From: Azadirachta indica
Lineage: Eukaryota; Streptophyta; Magnoliopsida; Sapindales; Meliaceae
Assembly (NCBI GenBank): GCA_022749755.1
Contig: CM040440.1
Coordinates: 6,993,269-7,057,268, forward strand
Direction: 5' to 3'
DNA: 64,000 bases
Shown in pieces: positions 34,768-47,474 of the stretch. Within the stretch, counting starts at the first letter, position 1; each line of letters begins with the position of its first letter. The notes under the pieces are model-generated. The model searched no databases. It saw only the letters and a program-made list of their open reading frames with translations, and was not told the origin of the DNA. The position numbers and the translations under genes are program-made.

Positions 34768-36856
34768 TCACACCTCTATGTCTTCAACTTTGTGGCTTTC
34801 CAACAATGGGGTCTTACCATTTGATGAACCTTCCAAGCTAGTAAAGCCGCTGTCGTCCTCGTTCGCCTTGCCCCATAGAACAGCGTAAAACCCGATGCAT
34901 ATCATCACGGCTCCAATAACGCTGCAATAATTAATACACATTAAGAGAAATTAGGTAACACAAACCACTTGGCCAAGCAAGAGAAAAAAGTAAGGCTAGA
35001 GAGAGAGAGAGCGTTGATTAGTACCTGCCAAGATAGAGAGCGTCCCCTAGGAATATGAAACTCGCAATGGCTGCAATGAAAATCGATAACGGCTTAAAAG
35101 TTGCGGTGTAGACAGGGCCCTTCATGTGCAAACCAAAAGTATGGACAACAACTGAGAGGGTTAATCCGAAAAATCCCTGAGGCAGATTATCGACAAGAAT
35201 CTGGCATTAGACATATTCATTTCCGTTCTTTGGGATTTTAGTATGCAAGATTTCTCACCGAGTATACAATTGAAATCAATCCTATATCTGGTTTTAATGT
35301 CCAAGCACTCAAATTTGGTTCTGCCATATAACATAGGGGTGCAGATATGATGGTTCCGCACATGCTGTAGAGTAAGACTACTACAAATTCCGCTGGATAC
35401 ATCCTCGTAATTTGGGTCTGTTAAATGTTAGAAAAAATTCAGTCTTTAGCACCTCTGCAACGCACTCTCTCCGAGAGATTTTGTGTCTATGATTTTGTAT
35501 GTATGTTTACCTGGATAATGTACCAGATTGAAATAAGCAGGTTCTCAGCAGTAAGCAAAACCCCGCCAATTACCCAATCTGATTGTGGTGATTCCAGAGA
35601 TAATAGTGCACGTAATGAAGACGAAGATGACGTACTGGATAACACTATTGGGCCTTTATAAAGAACCACCACCATTGCGCCAGATATTGACACTATGGTG
35701 CCGATGAGTTTAGCCCGAGTGCTTGAACTCCTCAAAGCTAGTTTTTCCATACTTTTTTTTTTTTTTTGCATGTCATGTAAATAAGAAAAATTATATTAAA
35801 AACAAAACAAACAAATGGATTGCCGATGAACGATGATGACCAATTAAGAAGAGATGAAATTACTGATTTACTGCTTGTTCACTTATTTTCACTATTTCAC
35901 TTCACTGGGCGAAAAAAATAAAAAGTTAAAAAAGAAAGAACATTTATAGTTTTTCAGAAACAAAATTAATAATTAATAGTTATTCATCGCGTGGCCGTGA
36001 GAAAACCATATGCAGGATTTTTCTTCTTTAAGGGGCAATCATTCAGATGCTTCGTCGTTATTATTGGTGTTAGCAAACCGTATAAATACACAAATTTAAA
36101 ATTAATTTTGTTAAGAACTATTGTTTGGTCAATGTACTATTAACAGAAAATGACAGCATGTTGATCCACTGTATTGTCACTTATCAATGTGATTAAATGT
36201 GCTGAAAATATAAATATATATGCTTCCAAAAATGATGAGGGAAAGAGACATCTGGTAATTAAAATGTAATAGAAAGAAGGATTAAGGATAAGTGAACCTG
36301 AAAATGATGGCGAGCGTGAATGTAAAAGCTGGATTAAGATTGCTGATTAACGAAGCAAGAGTTGGAGTGCTATACCCTATACCTGTATAGCCAAGAATCT
36401 GATACAAAGTCCTGCTTTCCGAGAAATTCGTTAAGATTCATTTTCCTCAAAAAAATCAATTCATGGCTTTTCTGCAATACCAGTACATACCCAACAAGGC
36501 CAAGGAGACAGATTCTGGAGATGATAGGAAACTTCATTGACGGAAGAGTCGTCCTACTGCATATATAGGCACAAAAATATGAATCAAATTAATAAACCCA
36601 TATTAGTTAGTCAGTTAGTTATTAATTAATGTTGGATGCTCTTTCAAAGGAAAATTGAGCGGAACCTGTGAAAGATGAAGGGTAAAGGGAGGAGAACAAG
36701 AGTAGTAGCAGCAAAAGAATAGAGGATGAAGACGTAGTAGCTCATTCCGTTGTTGGTGGCGGCCTTAAACAGGATGTTTAACCCAACGTTGGTGCACTCT
36801 ACACCAACCATGGCTGCGAAGAGCACGGCATCCTTGAAAGTGTTTCTCTCTGTCAT
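34768..36856 (-). CDS. WAT1-related protein (UMAMIT family, EamA-like transporter), complete 7-exon gene
   Basis: Exons: 36666-36856, 36491-36556, 36298-36411, 35511-35751, 35259-35417, 35025-35176, 34768-34921; total 1077 nt, 358 residues, in phase throughout. It starts [13 protein letters not shown] at 36856 (an in-frame ATG at 36889 would add 11 residues). Family blocks [65 protein letters not shown] and KGPVYTATF appear in order, and the tail ends [14 protein letters not shown] and TGA. Two EamA repeats with about ten membrane segments are expected. The intron 3 acceptor is unusual: AG is preceded by 15 adenines rather than a pyrimidine tract, and exon 4 starts with T where the paralogues have G (Arg to Ser at the junction). 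Splicing may be inefficient, so I rank it slightly below the other two intact copies. Confidence 0.86.
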
Positions 36857-38376
36857 TTCTCTCCTCCTGAATCTTAATGGAATCCCCAATCCTGATGATG
36901 GAAGCCAATAACTTCAATTTATTGGCTCTTTTATTTGCAAGAAGTCGAGAACTAGTTACTGTCACTTCAGTAGCTTGATGAACTTCCTTTTCTACCCCCA
37001 CCCACCAAAAGAAAACGAAATGTTTTATCGGTTTGATTCCTAATTAATAAAAATAGGAATATGCTTAACGTAATAACAAATCTACAAGTAACAGGGACAT
37101 TACTAACAACCACATTGACAGATAATCCTAAATTTTGAACAAAAAACACGTTATTCCAAGAAAAGTTGATAGATGCAGATACATACACTACACGTAAATT
37201 TATTAAATTCTTATTCTAAGTCAACGGATATACGGTAGTCTAACGCTAACATGTCAATTTTGCATAATTATTACAATACCCATACTCATTAATTACATTA
37301 ACTTTTATATTTTTATTATACCAAAATTATTATGGCACGTGAATTTCAATACAATAAAATGAAAAAAGAATTTAATTTTTAGTATTATAAAAAATATTTT
37401 TATTTTCATAACTTTATAAGTTAATATAACTATTTAAGTCTATTAGTTAATAAATCGTTTAATTTTTTATTTGACATAAAATTAAAAGTTTTTCGTATAA
37501 GAAACTTTCATCATCAATAATTTAATTTAAGTGGAAATATTCCAATTCAAAGTGTATTATTGAGAAAATATCTATCTCGCGTAACAGTGCAAATACCTCA
37601 CAAGCCCAAGGACAAAGGAGGCAATAAATATATTATCCCCGATCTGAAGGCCCAAATGCCTCAGAAATAATGAGAGTTGTTAAAACAATATACATGTGGG
37701 TGTATTTAGTGGAATCTTAATTTTGTCTTTTTGACCCTTTGAAGTAAATTGGGTGTATTTATCAGCACTCTTTTGAAAAGAGCAACTCTATTATAGAGTG
37801 AGCCCAGCCTAAATACACTCCTCCAATTCCTTAGTTGCACCTAATCTCATGAATGCAAGGTACAATCGGAACATGAATGATGTGACCTTACACATCATCT
37901 ACTCTTTACGGGTCCTGTTGTTTTCTATTAGCATATCTGGTTTTTAAGGAAAATGCACAAAAATTATAAACAATTTATGAATTTATTAAAAAGTAAAGTT
38001 GTATTACATCCCAAGTAATTATTTCAAAATTTTATTCAAAATCACGAGACCTTCTTGATTTTGGTACGAACATCAAATCAGAAAATTATCTCAAATGATC
38101 GAATTCAGCATATTACTTAAGAAATGTAGCAGAAAGCAGTCTAATTGAAAGGTAGATGCAAGAAAGAGGTTTTGGTGATTAACTTACAAACTCATGGTCG
38201 CCAAAATGTATTTAGCTCAAATCATAGGAAATAATAGAAAATTTTCAAACAAATAAATTAACTTTGCATGTGAATTAATTGTATGTGATTGCAACATTTT
38301 AAAATATTTAATTATGCCTCACAACAAAATTAGGTATACATTAAACTGGTGATTGCAACTTTTGTTTTTTACTCAA
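36857..38376. other. Upstream region of the 34.8-36.9 kb gene
   Basis: The block at about 37610-37760 contains GGCCCAAATGCC and GGGTGTATTTAGTGG and matches the upstream blocks of other copies. ORFs at 36765-37188 are in other frames over exon 1 and the leader. The rest is AT-rich with nothing recognised. Confidence 0.5.
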
Positions 38377-39906
38377 GAGTAAGTATGACGGGTTATTCCT
38401 ATTTTTATCTAACATTATTATATTTTAGTGTAATTTCAATTTAATCGTTGATATTTTAAAAAATATTATTTAGGCTGGTATGTTTTACAAATTAGATAAA
38501 AAAGTCCTCAAGCTTTTTTTAAAAATCATCACTTGCCTAAATTATTTTGAGAATTTTCAACAGTAATTAATATTGGTTTTTAATTTTCTTAAATAATTAT
38601 CATATAATATATATTATAAAAAATAATTAATTTAGACAAAAATACTCTTATAAAAACTTTTCAGAAAATAATCACTAAATACATTCATGTAGAAATATTT
38701 TAATTCAAAAAAATGTGAGATGATCATTTTTTAAAAATATTTTAAATAGTAATTATTACCGAAAATTCACCACAAGTGGTAGTCGTTTTTGTTAAATTTA
38801 GAATTATTTCAGGTCAATATCACTTAGGTACATGACCAAACTTCAGTCCACTGTTGTTGTTAAGTAATTTTTAATTTATCCCTCATAATATTAGTAATAT
38901 TAATTTCATCCAAACATTTACAAAAGTTATCATATTACCTCCTACTCATTTTTTAATCATTTTTTATTAATTTATTGAAATCACATAATCTTACAATAAA
39001 ATCAATTAATTGAATTTAGATAAAAAACTAAAATCCATAAATTTTCTATCCTAAAGAGAATTTATTTACCACCAAAATTTTAACAATTTATTTATTTATT
39101 TACTCACTAAAAATATTAAAAATATAAAAATATGCTAAGTGTAAAATTTTTACATCATGTTAGTTTGAGTAGAAAACTATAAAAATACTCATTACTTTGT
39201 TTTTCAAAATAAAACATTATAGAAAATATTTATTTTATAATAATAATTTTTTTAAATTTGAATTCCAATATAGTTAATGTACAAATAAGTGTATGTGTTA
39301 TATTGAAAAAATTAATTTTTTTTCCTCAAGACTTATTTTTTTATATCTTATGAAATTAGAGAAAATCTAATAAAATATATAAAAAAAATTAAAATTAAGT
39401 TTTTTAATTTTTGAGTTTTTTAAATTCAGTTAATTGACCTTATTATTTGATTATGAGATACGTAAATTATTTTTGTTGTGTATTATTTTTTAATCTAAAT
39501 TGAGAATATAAATAAAGAAGAAAGATAAGGAATAAAAAAAAAAAAAAAATAAGAATTATTTTTTATTAGTAAGTTTATAAAAATATAATTTATCTTTTTA
39601 GTTATTAAAATTAAAAATAAAAATAAAAATTAACATATAAAAGTAATATGATGACTTTAATAAATTTTAGAGTAAAATTAAAAATTATTATATTATAAAG
39701 AATAAATTAAAAATTATCTAATGGTTAATAGTTGACAGAAGTTTGTGAAGAGATATAAGTGACATTGACCGAAACCATTTGGACTAAAGTGATGATTTTG
39801 AAAAAATTTAAGGACTTTTTTATTTAATATATGAAATAAAACAAGTTAAGTAAAATTTCATAAAATGTTAGAGATTAAAATGAAATTATCTCATATTATT
39901 TTACTC
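38377..39906. mobile_element. Non-autonomous DNA element with long diverged terminal inverted repeats
   Basis: The left 450 bases and the right 320 bases align in opposite orientation. GAGTAAGTATGACGGG faces GAGTAAAATAATATGAG. AGATAAAAAAGTCCTCAAGC faces AAATAAAAAAGTCCTTAAA, followed on both sides by AAAATCATCACTT. Further in, GGTCAATATCACTTAGGT faces GGTCAATGTCACTTATAT, and ATCATATTAC is shared at corresponding places. The interior is AT-rich and non-coding. Long inverted arms suggest a Mutator-like or similar element; no reliable target duplication is visible. Confidence 0.55.
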
Positions 39907-40356
39907 AAAAAAATCAATATAAGTTAAAAAAATAATTTAAAATTATGTGAATATCTATTAATAAGGAAATCAATTTTTGGTTGAAAAACAAACGATTCCT
40001 TAATTTGACAAAAATTTTATTTATTTTTTGAATAAAAAAGGTTAAAGGACTTGTTTTATGTTTCTTTTCTATAACAATATATATATATTCAATCAATTAA
40101 CGACAAAGACATTTAAAATCTTAAACAAAATTCAAAATTTTTTGCACAAAATTAAAAATATTTAACATGAAAGATATATTGTTAAAGCGCATTTAACCAT
40201 ACAGGTGAGGTAGGTAATTAAAGTAGAAAATTAATTCAAAGGTTAAAAGATTTTAAAGTTGCCTATGCAATAACATCGTGGAACGATGTTGTCACGTTGA
40301 TGGAAAAGACTAGGGAGCTTTAAAATTATGAAGGAGTAGGTTCTACGAATCAATCA

Positions 40357-41726
40357 GGGAAAATACCCTGGACCCCCTAGGGTTTGAGGTAAAATCCAAT
40401 TCTCTCTCTTAATGTTTTAAAAATCTTCTGAACACTCCTATCGTTATCTCCATCCAAGTTAAAAAAGTTGCCTTTGAGGGTAAAACGTACTTTACTATTT
40501 AAAAAATTAAAAATAAAAGTGATGGTGACCTCTGTAAATACAAATGCCAAAGCCAAAGATGATGATGACCAAATAAAAAAATGATTAAAAAATTATTTAA
40601 AAAAAATTAAAAAAATATCATATTTATCCTAAATAATTTAAAATAAAAACAGATAAATCTAATATTTATCTTAGTATTTTTTCAAATAAAATTCAATATA
40701 TAACTTTATATTATCTTAAATATAAAATATAAAAATAAAACCCTAAAATTATATTATCATGATTTAAAATTAAAAAATAGAAAAAATATAATACTTATCC
40801 TAAATAATTTAAAATAAAAATAAATAAATCTAATATTTATCTTAATATTTTTTCGAATAAAACTAAATACATAATATATATAAATTTAAAATTATATTAT
40901 CTTAAACATAAAATATAAAAATAAAAACCCTAAAATTATATTATCACGATTCAAAATTAAAAAATAGAAAAAATATAATATTTATTCTAAATAATTTAAA
41001 ATAAAAATAGATAAATCTAATATTTATCTTAGTATTTTTTTTAAATAAAACTATAAATATAAATTTAAAATTATATTATCTTAAAAATAAAATATAAAAA
41101 TAAAAACCCTAAAATTATATTATCTTAGAGAAATTAATCAAATTATATAGTAGTTGAAGATACAAAATCACAAAATATGTCAACAGAATAGTAATTACTT
41201 CGTGCAAGTGATAAAAATAGATATTTTAAATAGGATAGTATTTGATTTTTTTTAATTTCATTCTTTATTAATTTCAATCTTTGTACAGAATTGAAAATTT
41301 TTTTTCATTAATACAATTTTTCTAAGAAAAAAAAAGACGTTGAAAAAAAAAAAACGTGATTAATTTTGTATTGATTGATGTTTATTTAAAAAATAATATC
41401 ATAAAATTTAAATTATTTTATTAATAAGTTAGGAACATATTTGATGGATTTATTATATTAATAAAGTATATATATATATTATTAAACCCTAATAAATTAT
41501 ATATCTTATTATATTAAATTATTATTTACGAGACCCAGATAATTTGTACAAATTCTGCATTACGAACCCCACTATCTGCCATCAAGGGCATTACGATAAT
41601 TGTGGCCAAAAGTTACTTTTTTAACTTGGACGAAGATAACAATAGGGGTGTATAGAGTATTTTCAAAACATTAGAGGAAACTGGGCAATTACCTCAAATC
41701 CCTAAGGGGATCCAGGGTATTTTTCC
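40357..41726. mobile_element. Non-autonomous MULE-like element with ~130-bp TIRs and 9-bp TSD
   Basis: The left end GGGAAAATACCCTGGACCCC and the reverse complement of the right end GGAAAAATACCCTGGATCCC start about 130 bases of inverted repeat. It continues through GGGTTTGAGGTAA, TAATGTTTT, a CACTCCTATCGTTATCT / CACCCCTATTGTTATCT pair and TCCAAGTTAAAAAAGT. Flanks are AATCAATCA (40348-40356) and AATCAACTA (41727-41735), a 9-bp target duplication with two differences. TIR length and 9-bp TSD fit Mutator-like elements. The interior has no transposase and is largely filled by a three-unit tandem repeat. Confidence 0.8.
40605..41125 (+). repeat. Three-copy tandem repeat (units ~171-187 bp) inside the MULE-like element
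   Basis: The phrase CCTAAATAATTTAAAATAAAA recurs at 40628, 40799 and (as TCTAAAT...) 40986, each followed in the same order by AAATCTAATATTTATCTTA, an ATTATCTTAAA stretch and AACCCTAAAATTATATTATC. Units are extremely AT-rich and differ by small indels. Confidence 0.85.
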
Positions 41727-41735
41727 AATCAACTA

Positions 41736-42787
41736 ATTTGTAGTTGCAAGCGCCTTAACTGATTACAATAATTTAAGTGGAATACGATTGATGGGACCAA
41801 TTTTTATGTGTTTAGTTGAATATAATTTTTTCACTGCTCTCAGCTAACATGTCATTATATATTAGGAATAGAATTTAGTAGTTTTTAATTTTCTTCAACT
41901 TTGTTGTGGAATATATGAAATTTTATACGCAAGAGATTAATTCGTTTTTGTGACTTCTAACCTGAAACAGCACAGAAACTTAATTAATTAATTTGTTTTA
42001 ATTTGAATATTCTCCTCCAAAAGTGTTGCTCTGGATACAAATATGAAAGCTAGCTAGCTCCTCCAATTTAATTTCTTCTCAAAAGTCTTGGTCTCCACAA
42101 ATTGATTGCTTCAATATGAAAGCTCTTTCTATTTTTGTTCTCATAAGGAATTTACAGTCAAACCGAATATTATTCACTTTCACATTAGTTAATTTGAAGA
42201 ATCATATATGTCCCATTAACTATATTCCTACATATATATCGAACAAAAAAGGTAGGTGATGCCTGTGATATTGTAATAAATTATAGGGAAAAATAAGGAA
42301 ATCCACATTCATTAGTGATTAATCAAATTCGATTTTAAATATGAAGCAAGCATACATGCATATATATGATGCCGTTTTGCTGCTTCTATTGCCACTCATG
42401 TTATGGACTGAGGTTTCACAGTCGCTTATATGTATATGTATGCCCGATTTTTCAAAGATATTAACATTCAATATGTATATCAATATATGTACTCGATTTT
42501 TTCAAAGATACTAAATATTCAAAATATACATTAAAACGAATTCGTTGGGCAGTTAGGCCCACACCTATGATTCAATTAATTTCTTCTCACAATCAGTAGT
42601 CATGTAAGAAGACATTGACCCAATGTTACGGATTACTTCGTGGAACAAGTCTCAAACATATACCTTTGTATTGTTAGCGAAATGAGATTTATTACATAAA
42701 TACAAATGAAAATTTTCTCAACTTTGACGAGGAAAAATTTCACTGCTGATGTATTCAGAACCTAAAAAAAAAGAAAAAAATTGTGGC
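41736..42787. other. Upstream region of the first alpha-dioxygenase gene
   Basis: AT-rich, non-coding. No element boundary or protein similarity seen. An AAAAGTGTTGCTCTGG..AGCTAGCTAGCTCC stretch near 42020-42060 is unexplained but unremarkable. Confidence 0.4.
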
Positions 42788-42804
42788 TATATATATATAT
42801 ATAT
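42788..42804 (+). promoter_or_regulatory. TATA-like AT run upstream of the DOX pseudogene
   Basis: A TATATATATATATATA run lies 66-82 bases before the ATG at 42870. The intact homologue has a similar TATATATAT run at about the same distance, so this is probably the core promoter, though AT runs are common here. Confidence 0.4.
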
Positions 42805-42869
42805 GCATATAGTGTGGCCAACACAATCTAGCAAGTTAAGGAATTAGAAAGCAAGCTTTGCTTAGGCAT

Positions 42870-43092
42870 ATGGAAATCATCAAGTCTCTTTTTGCTTTAG
42901 TTTTGCTGCATTACATCCAGCAAGACTTTCATGAAGCCGTTGGCAGAATGACTCTCTTAGACGATTTCCTCTTCCTTGTAAGATCTGCAGATTCCATGTT
43001 TATACAAGATTATTTATCTTGCTGCTAGCTGTTGTTAACTCTCTTTTTGGTTTTATAAATTGACGATTTCAAGCTGGTCTTCTATATGTGCA

Positions 43093-43128
<36 letters not shown>

Positions 43129-46100
43129 CTTATTTTTGTCCATAAATTATATACATTTTCATGCAGATTGTGCATTCCGTTGATAAGTTGAGCATATGGC
43201 CTCGCCTACCAGTTTTCTTAGGCGTATTTTATCTGGGTATACGTCAACACCTTCACCAAGAATAGAACCTATTCAACGTTGGCATAACCCCAGTTGGTGT
43301 TCGATACAATCCTGCCGATTATCCTTACAGAAAGGCTGATGGAAAATACAATGATCCCTTCAAAGAAGGAGCTGGTAGTCAAGGAACTTTCTTTGGCAGG
43401 AACATTCTCCCTGCTGATCAAAAGGATAAGGTACATATTGTCGTAAGGAAAATTTCAGTATTTATGAAGTTTGAAGAAATGACACATTTATCTAAAATTT
43501 GGAAGTAGACAGATATCATAGACATATCCTTAACTTTTGCATCGTCATTTGATTAATTATGTTATTATTATTTGTATTTTTAAATTTTATTCAAATAACA
43601 AAGTAACATATATTTATTTAATTATAACAATTTATTTCTTATTATAATATTATTTTTACAATATACAAAAAATAAAAACGTTAAAATTTAATTTTTTTTT
43701 AATTTATTATTTTAATAAAAATTTAAAAAATACTAACAAAAAAATTATATTACACTCATATATTAAAATATTATTATTAAAAATTTAAATAAAATATTTT
43801 TATCATTTTGTTTCTCATATATATTATATATTTTAAAAAAATACATTATATCTATTATATTTTTATTAAAAAAAAATATGAAGCTTAAAATTAATATAAA
43901 TAAAAAATATATAAAATACACTTATTTATTACAAATAAAAATAATCAAAATTAATTTTAATTTTATAGAAACTAAATAATTATAATTGATGAATTTTAGG
44001 AATAAACAAAGAGTATCCCTTATTTTCTCAAATTTCAAGAAAATATCTGTCAATTTGCATTGTCAATTATTCTGATATTGCATTGTTAATTCTTCGATCT
44101 GAACTGATATAATTTCTCATTTCCGTAATTTCTGTTCTTGCTGTAATTAATTTCTGATGATTTTTTGCGTGCATGTACAGCTCCTGAAGCCAGATCCAAT
44201 GGTAGTTGCCACAAAACTTCTTGCTCGTAGAACATACACAGACACAGGAAAGCAGTTGAATGTAATTGCTGCTTCTTGGATTCAGTTTATGATACATGAT
44301 TGGATTGACCATTTGGAAGAAACTAACCAGGTCAAACACAACTAATTTATCGTCAAACAATTCTAACTAATTTTATTAGGCTAATCTCATTTTTTACAAA
44401 GGTATTGTTCATATATATAATTGCAGATGGAGCTGATTGCACCAAATGCAGTTGCAGATCAGTGGCCTCTCAGTTCTTTCAAGTTCTTCAAAACAAAGGA
44501 GGTTCCAACTGGCTTCTACGAGATCAAGACTGGTACAGTCAACACTCGGACACCTTGGTGGTAAGAAAATCCTGTAATTTGTATACGTATATAATCACTT
44601 TACACTGAGTGCTTTTACATATGCTAGCTTTTTTCTCACAAGAAATTGGTGAAATGGAAGGGATGGAAGTGCCATATACTGGAGCACGGCGGAAAGGTTG
44701 CAGAAAGTGAGAACATTCGAAGATGGGAAGCTCAAGATATCCGAGGATGATCTTCTTCTTCATGAAGAAAATGGTGTTGCTATATCGGGAGATAATCGTT
44801 AACAGTTGGGCTGGCGTCTCTGTATTGGAGGGCCTCTTCATTAAAGAGCATAACTCAGTCTGCGATGCCATCAAGATATCTTTAATTTGATTATTCAATA
44901 AGGAGAACGATTACTTTCTTTTTTTATTTCTTTTAATCTATTTTAAATTTATTGTGATTTACTGTAGAAGGAACATCCGAATTTAAGGGATGAAGAGTTG
45001 TATCGCTATGCGAGATTAGTAGCTTCTGCTGTGAAGGCAAAAATTCATACAATTGATTGGACTGTGGAGCTTCTCAAAACTGATACTTTGGATGCTGGGA
45101 TGCATGCGAATTGGTAATTATTGTCAATAATTTAGCAGATTTAATTGTTATTATTTTGCAAATTGAATTATTTTGTTTGTATAATTCATGATCTATGATT
45201 ACGATTAGTTATAAATTGGGGGGTATGTATGTGGTCTCCGTCTCATGTACGGATTACTGGGAAAAAGAATTTAAGGACAAATTCGGACACGTAGGAGGAG
45301 CCATACTGGGAGGATACGTGGGTATGAAGAAGCCGGAAAATCATGGTGTACCGTACTCATTGACTGAGGAATTTGTTAGTGTTTATCGCATCCACTCTCT
45401 TCTACCAGATCAACTTCACCTCAGAGATATCACCGTCCGACCTGGTCCCAACAAATCTCCACCACTAGTTCAATAAGTATGCACATCTTTTGCATCACTG
45501 ATTGTAGCCACAGATATATCAAAATTATTAATCTGTGCTCCTACTTAGTAACAACGTTTTGCTTGTGTTGATGCTGATGTATTGCAGGATCCCTCTTCAA
45601 AATTTAATAGGTCTTAAAGGCGAAAAGACATTATCAGAAATTGGTTTCACAAAGCAAATATTTTCAATGAAAGGCCTTTGTGGCTTCGGGACCTCATAAC
45701 ACAAGATCCTGATGGCAAAGAAAGGCCAGATCATGTGGACCTTCCAGTTATTAACTGGCTACTCATGATATAGAAATTGACATAACTCATTTGATTTTGG
45801 TTCGTGCATAATTAATTTTCTAGTTTACAGAGACAGGGAGAGGAAAGTTGCTAGGTACAGTGAATTTCCAAGGGCCCTGCTTCTTATACCAATCTCTAAA
45901 TGGGAAGATCTGACGGATGATAAGGAAGCAATCAAAACTCTTCGTGAAGTCTAGGGCGCCGATAACGTGGAAGAGCTTGATCTGCTTGTTAGCCTCATGG
46001 CAGAAAAGAAAATAAAGGATTCGCTATTAGTGAAACCGCTTTCACCATATTCCTATTCATGGCAAGCAGGTAACTAATTAAGCTCTTGCTTGAATTATAG

Positions 46101-46663
46101 TCCTGCCTTAATTTGAATTTTTATACTAACAAATATAAATTAGCCATTGATTATTAATAATATAAAATATAACATATATTTACCTAGTCAAAAGGAAAAT
46201 CATATATAATTTATGTGTGTTATACGTTGAGAAATTATTAAAAGGAAGAAAATTGAGTTGATAACTTCATTTCTAGGGTCAGAGAAGCAACCTCGGTGTG
46301 ATATTGCAACGAATCTCATTAAATTTAACTTTTTAATGTTACAAGTCGGATATTTCATAGTAGAATATTATTAAAAGTGATCACACATTGCGTGTTAACG
46401 TTATATGACAAGTAGATATGTCTTGTTGACTGAACAGGACGCTAGAAGCTGATAGGTTTTTCACGAAAAATTTCAACGAGGAGACATACACAAAGAAAGG
46501 AATTGAATGGGTAAATACAACAGAAAGCCTGAAAGATGTGTTAGATCGTCATTATCCTGCTACTACCGAAAAATGGATGAACTGTACAAGTGCATTCTCT
46601 GTCTCGGATTCACCTCCCAAAGCTTACAATCTCATCCCTATCTATCTTCTTATTCCAAAGTGA
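42870..46663 (+). pseudogene. Alpha-dioxygenase (fatty-acid alpha-oxygenase) pseudogene
   Basis: Traceable exons: 42870-42977, 43167-43430, 44181-44330, 44427-44560, 44661-44875, 44968-45113, about 45248-45476, 45588-about 45750, 45824-46069 and 46438-46663. The first three match the intact neighbour exactly in length (108, 264, 150 nt). Family motifs persist: the distal-heme block SWIQFMIHDWIDHLE in exon 3, RTPWW, HTIDWTVELLKTDTL, and YRIHSLLPDQ holding the catalytic Tyr and proximal His. Lesions: TAG for Tyr at 43263-43265; one inserted T near 44800 in the GDIRNSW region; donor AT instead of GT at 44876; an extra A in the run near 45265; a small deletion in exon 8 removing the SMGHQ-type block; TAG at 45952-45954; one missing G near 46018. 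A DOX enzyme makes 2-hydroperoxides from fatty acids, but this copy cannot. Confidence 0.93.
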
Positions 46664-47066
46664 TCATCATCCATGCGATCCATTCGTCGGAAAAAGATAA
46701 AACAAAGAGTACTTGAGCCGCTTTTCATCTAATATGTACGTAGTTTTGTATTCTTCTGGGGTCGTACAAATATGATGAAAACTTACGAGATCTGTACTTG
46801 TACTGTAAGCAAAAAAAAGTGGCCTTATTTCTGGCTATGTTCTTGTAATGGTGAGCAGTAGCTGCATGTGCATGTCATAATTAATGTTGCATGGAAGAAT
46901 TCAGAAGAGTTGGATGATCGTTAGAGTAGAGGTACAAATCCACCATATAATGTCACGTCTTACCATTTCGTTGAATCTTATTAATTCATAGTGTTTTTAT
47001 TTTTGCATCATAAATTCTTTTAATTAGCCATACAAGGTCCCGCACAATTTTATGACATTTGCCACA
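46664..47066. other. 3' flank of the DOX pseudogene up to the gypsy element
   Basis: About 400 bases without a gene, probably containing the old 3' UTR. The ORF 46507-46716 is a different frame over the terminal exon. Confidence 0.4.
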
Positions 47067-47474
47067 TGTTGATACCAAAAAATAGCGATTCTTGATATCA
47101 TTGTAAAAATTATTAGTTCCCTATTAAAATTGGTTAAAAATCCTCTCCCTTTCTTTTACATCAAGCATATATATATATACACATAATTTTTCTCATTTTA
47201 GAGGTGTTAAGAATCTGATGATCTTAATATATATCTTAAAAAATCTTGACTTACCTTAAATCAAACTTCCCAAATTTAATTTTCTTATTTCGTAAGGATC
47301 ATTTTTGGTCAGATTCCTTTATAGTGCGTCCGAGTCAAAATCCTTCAAAGCCAACCTAATTGTAACTAATGAGATCGACCAGACATGAGATCTATCTTCC
47401 TGTTGGGCCGAACTTATGTTGATCATCCTTACAGACTAGGCTACAGGCCTTTGACAGGCTCATCTTCCCAAACA
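47067..47474 (-). repeat. Gypsy 3' LTR
   Basis: Aligned with 57096-57502 from TGTTGATA through GGTGTTAAGAAT and AACTAATGAGAT to CTTCCCAAACA, with frequent transitions and a few small indels. Confidence 0.93.

Noticed and set aside
40605..41125. AACCCTAAAA motifs considered as interstitial telomere repeat
   Set aside because: The motif appears once per ~180-bp unit, not as consecutive TTTAGGG units.
46507..46716. Plus-strand ORF of 69 codons
   Set aside because: Out-of-frame shadow over the terminal exon of the DOX pseudogene.
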